A stretch of DNA of 10,000 bases, from the NCBI GenBank assembly GCA_018398765.1, contig JAHBMJ010001486.1:1-10000 (forward strand), read 5' to 3'. The notes under the pieces were generated by a model. The model did not search any database. It had not been told where the DNA came from and worked only from the letters and a program-made list of their open reading frames with translations. Of this stretch, positions 1 through 6,696 are shown one piece after another (positions within the stretch are counted from its first letter, which is position 1; each line of letters begins with the position of its first letter). This DNA is from Chromera velia (taxonomy: Eukaryota > Sar > Chromeraceae). Position numbers and translations under genes: made by a program.

Positions 1-513
1 CGAATGCCGGGAGATGGACTTCAGAAGGTGCGTGGCCTTGTCCTCATCTGTGATCGTTACTCCCACTTCGGCTGCTCTTTGCTCTATCAACCCCCACTTC
101 ACAGTCCACTTGGAAATGCGGTCGAACACGAGCAACTTCGAGAACTCCGTGTACTCTGCCTTCACTGCCTCTTTCTTCTCTCTGTCCTTCTTTTCTAGCG
201 GGATCCTGATAGTCTCCCACATGGTCGTACAGAACTTGTCCCAGTTCGTGTCTGGGGCGGAGGTGTTCCCATTGGAGAACTCAGGAGCATCTACCTTCTT
301 GAACAAGGAGATCACCTGCTCTCCGCAGTCTGGATGCCCCTTTACTGATCGGAAGAGGGCTGTCACGATTTTTGACAGCTGCTCATCCTTGCTCAGCTTC
401 TTGAAAGCGGGGTCACCCTTGCAGATGGCGGTGCAGTCCAGCTTGAAACCTTCGAAACTGTCCTTTACTCCCAGAACCGGGAAGTAAAGACGGGAACCTG
501 TTTCGTCTGTCAT
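1..513 (-). CDS. Gag-like retrotransposon protein, 5' part (partial at left edge)
   Basis: An uninterrupted minus-strand frame starts at ATG 513-511 and runs 171 codons off the left edge without a stop. It begins MTDETGSRLYFPVLGVKDSF. Residues 90-170 contain spaced tryptophans (W91, W99, W136, W140), a lysine/glutamate-rich helical stretch (about 107-126) and the segment GVTITDEDKATHLLKSI (151-167). That arrangement (an alpha-helical, tryptophan-dotted region ending in G-x-x-I-T-D-x-D-K-x-x-x-L-L-x-S-I) resembles Gag proteins of Ty1/copia-type elements, where it precedes a CCHC knuckle. Here any knuckle, protease and polymerase would lie left of the window. The frame is more GC-rich than the AT-rich sequence from about 740. 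I could not delimit an LTR. It may instead be an unrelated host protein: coding status is fairly safe, the Gag assignment is inference. Confidence 0.5.
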   Translation of the reverse strand, partial: MTDETGSRLYFPVLGVKDSFEGFKLDCTAICKGDPAFKKLSKDEQLSKIVTALFRSVKGHPDCGEQVISLFKKVDAPEFSNGNTSAPDTNWDKFCTTMWETIRIPLEKKDREKKEAVKAEYTEFSKLLVFDRISKWTVKWGLIEQRAAEVGVTITDEDKATHLLKSISRHS

Positions 514-1554
514 CCCTCTGGCAGCACAGAGAGAAACCCAGACTCACAACCCGAAGGTTAGCAGCGACAGAGAGAGAGAAGCAGACTGAGCTCTCTATCG
601 GTCAAGTCTTTGGACAAGAGAACATGGGACAGGTCTTTGCCCGCCTGGGAGCACCAGCAGAAAGAGCTAGCGCTCCAGACATGATCGACATGAAGATCTA
701 CTTCTTACGCGAAACCTCTGGCAGTTGCCCAGAGTAGTGCGATCTAATATCTTAAAAGAATTTGATCCAGGTATGTATGCTGATCAGTATATAATTTTAG
801 TTATTTTAATTAAAAACACATTTTTTTAAAAAAAAGTGCCCCAGCACTCTTTTCTAATAATATATAAAAGCTAAGAGTAGTTTGCCTTTATTTATAAGAA
901 AGAAACTCTGAATGTACATTAAAATATTTTATTTTAATTTTTTTATGAGCGTGCATTCCGTATGTTCAATAAATAGAGTTTGAAAAAATTTTAAAAAAAT
1001 CTCACATATTCAGAAAGGATGCTCTAAAACAGCCGTACAAAGAAACATACAGCTGGGGGTTGGAATTCGTACTTTTGCTCTTTAGAGCGCTTCACAATCT
1101 TTAGATAATCAGAAAAAAAAAAATGTAAAATCGGACTTCCAAACAAAAAACCTAAGTTTTTCATAAAGCATTAAAAAAGATTGCTTATGACTCCGCTGTG
1201 TCAATACATATTGCATTGATCAACTGTATTTTCTGACTTCCATGCACCTTGTCAGACGTTTGCGGAGTGTCAGCTTTCAACATCCTCTGCAGGAAGTGAG
1301 AAGATCGAGCTGTTTCGATCCAAAGGGCCTGCATGCGAATTGTCGAAATCATAGGCAAAGTGCACATTAATCTCGGATGGCCCATGCATGCTAACTCACA
1401 CAAATGCATGCCAATGCTACAAAAACAAATGCATGGCAGGCCGTGGACGAAAGCAAAACAGCGGCGCATGGCGTGCGCCCGCCCTTCACCATGCGCCAAC
1501 CGATATAAAATTGCAGCCGCCTTAAGTGCAGCTATAAAACTCAAATTCTCTCCT
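514..1554. other. Spacer without a convincing gene: leader, AT-rich stretch, TGCATG cluster
   Basis: Positions 514-740 are mixed-composition sequence upstream of the Gag-like frame and may be its leader. Positions 770-1180 are strongly AT-rich with homopolymer A/T runs. On the minus strand this part contains a TATATA word (about 860-868) and an AATAAA word (about 888-893), which would suit an LTR promoter and polyadenylation signal, but no terminal repeat can be identified with one end in view. A good plus-strand splice-donor consensus, CCAG then GTATGT, lies at 770/771. Overlapping short frames on both strands between 1185 and 1593 show no recognisable domain. Confidence 0.5.
1331..1435. repeat. 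Cluster of TGCATG/GCATGC palindromes
   Basis: Four copies of the palindromic core occur in about 105 bases: GCATGC at 1331, ATGCATGC near 1384, ATGCATGC near 1404 and ATGCATGG near 1429. Two sit in an 11-base direct repeat, ACAAATGCATG, at 1400-1410 and 1425-1435. TGCATGCA is a known binding word of some apicomplexan AP2-domain factors. Whether it matters here is unknown, because no gene start is established downstream on either strand. Confidence 0.4.
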
Positions 1555-2535
1555 TTAAAGCCGATCGCGAAGGTGACCAAGACCGGCTGCTAAAAGCAAA
1601 CCAAAAGTGATGCGACAGATGTCACGCAAAAGAAAACCACACTCCTGCAATTCTTTCCACACACCATATAAAACTGCAACAAACAAAGAATCAGGATATA
1701 ATGAAAAAAGAAACGCACGCAAAATATGAGAACGCAAAGTATCAAGAAGACGATGTGCAGGAACAGCTGATCGCGCATGAGCATAGTGAGGAAAGGGAAG
1801 AGGAGCTTTCACTCTACCAGCTAGCAAAGAAACAGGACAGCGATTGGGGTCCTTCAGCAACAAAAACAACCGGGTACAGCAGTCGCATGGACGAAGCTCA
1901 AACTGCAGAAAAGTGTCCGAATTTTGCTCTTCAAGCATACATTCAACAGCATAAAAATCCTTTCTGCGAAGACTTGTATATATGTGATCTTTTTCTAAAG
2001 CAAAGGGAAGGCGAGCAACCAGGAGCCGATCATCTATCCATCTTCGCACCACACGCTTACTACCCGACAAGGAGCTAATCCCCTAGGCTGTGGCCCAATC
2101 ACGTTCGACCAAAGCCGCACTTCCATTCGCAAGGGCCGGTGACAGAGGAGAGCCTTGTGCAAACCCCTGCCGCTGCCACACATGACGATTCTCAACAGCT
2201 ACAAAGCAGGTCGCAAAGTCCAATTTCACAAAATCCAGAATTTCGTCAAAAGAAAGTGTCCATGCATTCTGGAACCGGCCGTGTGTTGAAAGAAAAGCTG
2301 TAGGCCGAGTATGACCCTTGGGCGTCCACTTTCTCCCTCCTCTCCCCATGATTGTAGCAGAATGAATCCGAACACCCCCCACAGAAGAAAAAGGCAATAC
2401 CAAAAAAGAATACCGACGAGATGCACGAAGCTGATCAAACACACAAGAAAGTAAATGAAGAACCAATGCTCGGGGAATTGAAGGATAAAAGTTCTTAATG
2501 TCTTCGACATGAACGAAGATCAGTTTCTCACTCTC
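1555..2535 (-). pseudogene. Reverse transcriptase relic (non-LTR or Penelope-like)
   Basis: One minus-strand frame of 327 codons keeps the order of reverse-transcriptase palm motifs. Motif A reads VEDIKNFYPSIPR at about 2508-2470 (catalytic Asp in EDIKNFY). Motif B reads GFAQGSPLSPALAN at about 2165-2124. Motif C reads RRWIDDRLLV at about 2043-2014 (the x-Asp-Asp pair). A thumb-like stretch follows, with HRLLDTLRSHILRAF and then LYGVWKELQECGFLLRDI. The frame is broken by TAG at 2085-2083, between motifs B and C, and bounded upstream by TGA at 2538-2536. It ends with a stop at 1557-1555. Fingers motifs upstream of A and any endonuclease domain were not found. The aromatic-x-I-DD form of motif C and the QGSPLSP motif B fit Penelope-like or other non-LTR polymerases better than copia/gypsy; lineage is inference. 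The 125-codon plus-strand frame at 1701-2078 is its antisense shadow. Confidence 0.75.
2083..2085 (-). other. In-frame TAG inside the reverse transcriptase relic
   Basis: The codon TAG lies in the same frame as motif B upstream and motif C downstream, with no insertion or deletion between them. It is the only interruption of the 327-codon frame, so this copy is inactivated by substitution and is probably a fairly recent relic. Confidence 0.8.
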
Positions 2536-3748
2536 TCAAAAAAGGGCCATTTCGTCGAGACTTCACGACGGGCCATTTCTGGTTTTCTGCATCTTTTCCG
2601 TCAAATGCCCTTCGTATTGTGTGTGGACGCCTCTGTGTGTGTGTGTGTTTGTGTGTGTGTGTTTGTGTTCAAGGATTAGTTGTATATTAGTGGGAGTTTA
2701 CACACAAAAAGTTTCAGTTTCTAACTCTTCATCGTTGCAAAGTTATATCTTTTCAAATTTTGCGGTGAATTATTGAACATACGGTAGTAGGCGTATACAA
2801 GTCACTTACTACAGACTATAGTAGAGTAATATTGGCAATTAATAAATGAAAAAATTGAATTGCATGGAATCATCCGAGGAATCATTAATTCAGTCTTCCC
2901 GGGCCAGATGCAGACATATTCAGCTAGCATATTCAGGCACCTTTTGTGTTCAAACTATACAGATTTTAACATGCAGTTTGCGAGTACCTATGCAATGCTT
3001 ACTATATATGTCTATGAAGAGAAAAACAGACGGCCGCGCGTACACGCCTTGAAGCGAAACGGGCTGCACAGATTATGCGCAGACCCATTCAATCTGTATA
3101 CACATTGCCAAGATACACGAGTGCAGACCAAACGGGAGCTGTACGTTATCTTATGCAGCTTTGGCCGAAAATCGAAAAACAGACAGATGTTGTGTCTCTG
3201 TGTATGCAGTTGAGAGCTGGCTGGAGTGTGATACGCCGACACGAGATCTTTTCTTTCTGTCTCCCTTCTTTGAGAAGAACAGAAATCTCACGTACCCACA
3301 CACGCTTGACTAAATCTTCCCTAGAAATCTGCCACTGCATGGCAAAACATTCCTTGTCACACTGCATACTGCATATGTTGCACAAGAGAACCAAAAGTCA
3401 GCGAGTCCGACTGCCGTTTTGGCAGAGTGACTCAAAGAAAATTTCCATCCGTCATTTGAATGCATGCCTGGGTATGAAAGTTGAATTATCATTCTCTCCT
3501 CATTGATTGAATCTATTCATGTGCTAACTGACTCACCCACATAATTACTCTCCCACTTAAAAATGAAAACGAAAAAGACAAAGTGGCCCAGCTTGGCGCA
3601 GAGCAAATTAAGAGGAAGACAACACATGCGTAGGCCGTCAAAAAATAAGTGGGAAAAGGCTCACTTCTGAGTGTCAATCCTTGTTTTTCTGTCGGTTCAC
3701 GTCTCCATCTTTTCTCCTTCTCATCCTCTTCTCCTCCTTGTTCTTCAG
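2536..3748. other. Gene-poor spacer, about 1.2 kb
   Basis: No frame here has a recognisable domain. The longest, 143 codons on the plus strand at 3075-3506, overlaps frames of similar length on both strands, and its product is basic and low in acidic residues, as expected from chance. The left part holds a direct repeat GGGCCATTTC (about 2545 and 2570) around a small hairpin with stems CGTCG and CGACG, then a GT repeat. Positions 2670-2900 are AT-rich. Positions 3690-3748 form a long pyrimidine tract ending in TTCTTCAG, which looks like a plus-strand splice acceptor. Confidence 0.55.
2633..2668. repeat. GT dinucleotide microsatellite
   Basis: A tract of alternating GT runs from about 2633 to 2668, interrupted twice by TTT. 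It lies about 100 bases upstream of the reverse transcriptase relic on the relic's strand. Confidence 0.9.
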
Positions 3749-4263
3749 TTTAATGCGATCTACATTTGCCTGACCTTGCCTTGCACCCAGGCAGGCACAT
3801 TAAGTGAAGTTTTTTGTGGTTAGACGATTCATCCATCCGTTGACACAGATGTGCAGCTGGGGGCTCCCAACCACACAGCCACTGCCCGCAAGGCGATCCG
3901 ATCATCTGGAGATTGATCGATCGACTGACGCACGCAGTAGCGGTCGGTTTGTGTAGGCCTCTCTTCCTCTCTCCATCGATACGAGGTGAATTGAATTTGA
4001 ATACTGAAGTCCGAGGGAGGAGCTTGAAGCGATCGGACGGGCCCCAGAGAGACAGATAGACAGACGTGCACATATACATGCACACACACGCAGAGGGGGT
4101 TGGAGGAGGGAGGAAGGGAGGAAGAGACCAAGAGAATTTCAACTACCTGCTGTGACAGGGAAACATTTTCCTCCTCTATGTCTGCCTCCCCTCCCCTTTC
4201 TTCGTATCAGGCAGCTCCTTTTCAGAAGCGCAGACCCCCTCTCAGTCGCGTCCCTCTGATCGA
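3749..4263 (-). other. Probable 3' untranslated region of the ZIP transporter
   Basis: This is the 515 bases downstream of the transporter's stop codon. No AATAAA was seen on the minus strand in this interval. The variant hexamer ATTAAA (minus strand, plus positions 3749-3754) is the best candidate polyadenylation signal and would give a 3' UTR of roughly half a kilobase. The interval also contains short CA and GACA repeats (about 4050-4095). The minus-strand frame of 130 codons ending at 3750 overlaps other frames and has no recognisable domain. Confidence 0.35.
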
Positions 4264-4411
4264 TCATTCGTGCGCGTGCTCCTCCTCCTCCCCGCCCTCC
4301 ACGGCTGCGAGGATGATATCAGAGAGGGCCATCACGGCAATGCCGAGGAGAATCGAGAAGTGGGCCCAAAACCTGCACACACACACACACATACACACAC
4401 ACACGCACACA

Positions 4412-4444
<33 letters not shown>

Positions 4445-6696
4445 GGGGACGCACGCAGAGAGGTGGAAGCGGAAAAAAAGACGAAGCTTGGTCTCTTCTC
4501 TTCTCTTCTCTTCTATTCTCTTTTTCTTTCTTTCTTTCTTTCTTTCTTTCGTTCGTTCGTTCATTCGTTCGTTCGTTCGTTCGTTCTTTCTTTCTTTCTT
4601 TCTTTCGTTCGTTCGTTCGTTCGTTCTTTCTTTCTTTCTTTCGTTTCTCGTCCACGAGAAACACAAACCCAATCGCATGTTCATCTTTTCTGCCTGTTCT
4701 ATGACCATTCAACATGTTGATTGATCTTTCTTTCTTTTTCAAAGCCTATTGTATGGATATCAAGAAACAAAAAACGAAAGAAATGAACACCGACCTTCCA
4801 GAATCGTAGGTGTAAGCTGCAGGTGCCAGCTCAGCGAAGGCAACGAACAGCATCACCCCTGCCGTCAGGCCGAAGCAGACGGCGAACCCCGAGCTGGACA
4901 GTTGGAGGTCTCTGTTGGTCACGAAGATCACCAGAGCACCGATGCACCCCCCAACCAGCTCAGCAACCCCACTCAGGGCTGCCCATCCTGCAATCGAGTA
5001 GAGAGAGAAAGAAGAGAAGAGAAGAGAAGAGAAGAGAAAGGAGGACAAAGTGGGCAATCAGTATTAAAAAGAAAAGAAATGGGATGGCGCGCAGCTGTAT
5101 GAATCAGTCGATAGACTGACAAAAGAAGCAAGATGCCGATCAGGCTCATTCTGTCGGCATGCGTGAGCACAGGTATGTACACACATTGTATGAATATGAT
5201 GGCGATGTCCTCGAATCGACTCACGATCGACCTTCTCTTGGAAGCAGCAAATTTTGTCAGAGGAATTTGTTGAGTGGTCTCTCGTTCCTCCATTTCAATT
5301 TCGTTTCTTCATTTTTCTTTCCCTGTTTGCTTTCTAACTCACTTCCTTCCTCTCAGAGTCTCTACCTGCTTGCCTGCATGCGTGTCTGGCCACGTGCCTG
5401 ACTAACGAATCAACAGACTGCCTGGCTGACTGACTGACCGAGTGCCTGCAGTCGCTTTCCAGTTCCTGCCAGATAGGGAATTGCAACTGCGAATCCCTCA
5501 GGAATGTTGTGAAGTGCAATTGCAATGGCAATAACTGCAGGCAGGTAGGCAGGCACAGCAAGTCAAGGCAGAAGATACATACAAGCATTTGACACCGTCG
5601 GGCGAATCAGAGAGAGCAAAAAAGGGATCCCTCTGCCACTGTTTTCTTCTGCATTGCTTCTCTTTCTTCTTCAGGCGCTTCCCGGACTTTAGACTTGTTT
5701 ACTGCCTGACCGACTGATTGACTGACTGACACCTGAAAGACAAGTGGACTGCCTGGCCGACCCTCTGATTGGCTGACTGTCTGGCGTCAACTCCGGCTAT
5801 TGACCATGCATACATATGAACACCCGGATACGAGCATGCGACTGCAAAAGCAGCAACCCCAACATCTCAATACTTCTTTCTGCTACCAGAAAGAATGAAC
5901 GGACGGAAGGACGGACCGATGCCCAGTTGTGTGTCGAAGAGAGCAGCGACGAAAACCGCGACCCCTTCCGGCATGTTGTGCAGGGTGAGTGCGATGAAGG
6001 TCGCAAAGCTGAGTCGTTTCATTTCCTGCCGAGCTTCTTTTCCCTTCACCATCCGGGCCTCGTCTGTTCCTCCTGCTGCGGTCGGGGATTCTTCGTCAGC
6101 GTGAGATTGAGGCGTTTGGTCTGCGTTTTCATTTTGTTCTTGCGGTGTTTTGTCCTGAGGCCCTGAAGGCTCGTGTGAGGTGTCCTCGTGCTTGTGTGCC
6201 CCCCCAGGCAATAGGTAGTGAACCAGCATGTCGCAAAGCTTTCCAATGACAACGCCGCTGAAGACACAGAGATAGGCAAGAGTAAGAGATACCGCCGCGT
6301 CCCAGCCAGCATCCTCGAATCCGTGAATGGTCTCTGTCAGCAGCTCGCCCAAAGAGACGGCAATCATCACACCGGCAGCAACACCGAGACCGCAGGCGAG
6401 AACGCGCCGGTCAAATCTCCGATCCACCAACAGGGCGATGCCGCCTCCGACCGCCGTAGAAGCAGCTGCAGCAGTAAATTCACATGCGAGTCAAAGAATT
6501 GAAAAAGGAAAGAAGCTCAGGACAATGAAACACATGCAACACTGATTTGCCTGACCTTTATCTACGCTCACTTACCTGCAATGATGACAAAGCCGAAAGC
6601 GATTCCTATGTTGGCCTCCGAGATGGAGTGGTCGCTAATGTCTCCGACTCCGTGCAAGGCACGGACCCTCGCGGCTGCAAGAAGCTGCTTTGCCAT
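4264..6696 (-). CDS. ZIP-family metal transporter, ZupT/GufA type, five exons, complete
   Basis: Exons (minus strand) are 6696-6576, 6465-5917, 5534-5439, 4987-4795 and 4372-4264: 121+549+96+193+109 = 1068 nt, 355 residues plus TGA. Every junction keeps the frame. ZIP proteins move zinc, iron or other divalent metals into the cytosol through eight membrane helices. Visible are TM1 (about 28-53), TM2 (about 62-83, with E81), TM3 (about 97-118), and a hydrophilic loop 128-190 with His131, 133, 138 and 162. TM4 carries HNMPEG (203-208) and TM5 HNIPEG (232-237), the metal-site signatures. SGVAELVGG (261-269) lies in TM6, E308 ends TM7, and TM8 ends about 343, followed by the tail EGGEEEEHAHE. This matches the ZupT layout. 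The protein is longer than bacterial ZupT (about 257 residues), mainly through the TM3-TM4 loop. The ATG at 6696 has A at -3 and G at +4, and an in-frame TGA lies upstream at 6795. Metal specificity and membrane location cannot be read from sequence. Confidence 0.93.
4376..4444. repeat. CA/TG dinucleotide microsatellite at the 3' end of intron 4
   Basis: About 69 bases of CA repeat (TG on the transcript strand) with three single-base interruptions (ATAC twice, ACGC once). It ends at the CAG acceptor of the last transporter exon. Confidence 0.95.
4491..4645. repeat. Alternating tetranucleotide microsatellite blocks
   Basis: On the plus strand a TTCTC pentanucleotide run (4492-4514) is followed by alternating blocks of TTTC and GTTC units: TTTC, GTTC (one ATTC variant), TTTC, GTTC, TTTC. 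The later blocks are each about 16-20 bases, so there is a second-order period of about 40 bases. All frames through it are open, which explains the long low-complexity frames on both strands here. These are not genes. Confidence 0.93.
4492..4514. repeat. Left arm of a perfect 23-bp inverted repeat flanking exon 4
   Basis: The TTCTC-unit run in intron 4 is the exact reverse complement of positions 5010-5032 in intron 3. The arms lie either side of exon 4 (4987-4795), about 495 bases apart. Confidence 0.9.
5010..5037. repeat. GAGAA repeat in intron 3, right arm of the inverted repeat
   Basis: Five GAGAA units lie on the plus strand, giving a UUCUC-rich tract in the transcript near the intron 3 acceptor. 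Positions 5010-5032 pair perfectly with 4492-4514. Confidence 0.9.
5365..5438. repeat. Degenerate CTGC/CTGA repeat at the 5' end of intron 3
   Basis: Imperfect CTGC, CTGA and CTGG tetranucleotides run up to the exon 3 donor. The word GACTGCCTGGC at 5416-5426 recurs in intron 2 at 5747-5757. Confidence 0.8.
5535..5916 (-). other. Intron 2 of the ZIP transporter gene, starting and ending in tetranucleotide repeats
   Basis: A 382-base phase 1 intron. It opens with GTCCGTCC, the start of a degenerate GTCC/TTCC repeat, and closes with a CCTG-type repeat running into CTGCAG. The middle holds imperfect CTGA/CTGC tetranucleotide repeats (5701-5786). Splicing gives QLGIVIAIAIALHNIPEG across TM5, exactly as expected for ZupT-like proteins. 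Confidence 0.88.
5701..5786. repeat. Degenerate CTGA/CTGC repeat inside intron 2
   Basis: ACTG-based tetranucleotides (CTGA, CTGC, CCGA, TTGA) of the same type as in intron 3 suggest both introns expanded from related simple sequence. Confidence 0.8.
6466..6575 (-). other. Intron 1 of the ZIP transporter gene
   Basis: A 110-base phase 1 intron with the canonical donor CAG|GTAAGTGAG and the acceptor TTTACTGCTGCAG. Joining exons 1 and 2 gives the hydrophobic run GFVIIAAASTAVGGG across TM1, which supports the junction. Confidence 0.88.

Larger units (their letters stand above)
4373..4794 (-). other. Intron 4 of the ZIP transporter gene, mostly microsatellite
   Basis: A 422-base phase 2 intron with donor AAG|GTCGGTG and acceptor GTGTGCAG. 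More than half is simple repeat: GAAA/GAAC blocks, GAGAA units and a TG tract that runs to within a few bases of the acceptor in place of an ordinary pyrimidine tract. Splicing gives YTYDSGRFWAHFSILLG, joining the TM7 end to TM8. Confidence 0.88.
4988..5438 (-). other. Intron 3 of the ZIP transporter gene
   Basis: A 451-base phase 1 intron. It opens with tandem GTCA units (GTCAGTCAGTCAG) directly at the exon edge and ends in a TTCTC-rich pyrimidine tract before GATTGCAG. Splicing gives LQALGWAALSGVAELVGG, continuous with the family pattern at TM5-TM6. Confidence 0.88.

Noticed and set aside
624-737. Plus-strand 37-residue frame starting MGQVFARLG, with an N-myristoylation-like start
   Set aside because: Too short, no homology recognised, and it lies upstream of the Gag-like gene on the opposite strand; most likely chance.
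770-1180. AT-rich stretch with minus-strand TATATA and AATAAA words as an LTR of the Gag-like element
   Set aside because: No second copy, no recognisable tRNA-complementary primer site and no clear TG...CA ends; left as spacer.
1185-1580. Minus-strand 131-codon frame downstream of the reverse transcriptase relic as a GIY-YIG endonuclease
   Set aside because: I looked for the GIY and YIG motifs with the following Arg and His and did not find them; the frame also overlaps a plus-strand frame of similar quality.
1701-2078. Plus-strand 125-codon frame beginning MKKETHAKYENAKYQ
   Set aside because: It is antisense to the reverse transcriptase relic, whose motif C is unmistakable on the other strand.
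3075-3506. Plus-strand 143-codon frame in the 2.5-3.7 kb spacer
   Set aside because: No domain, several equal overlapping frames on both strands and chance-like composition.
4100-4742. Long open frames on both strands (up to 206 codons) with runs of HT, SF/RS and KE residues
   Set aside because: They are translations of the CA, TTTC and GTTC microsatellites inside intron 4 of the transporter; simple repeats without stop codons stay open in many frames.
5867-5916. Extension of transporter exon 2 into the downstream open frame (residues after QLGIG)
   Set aside because: Reading through gives a non-family sequence, whereas splicing at 5917/5916 restores the TM5 motif in frame.
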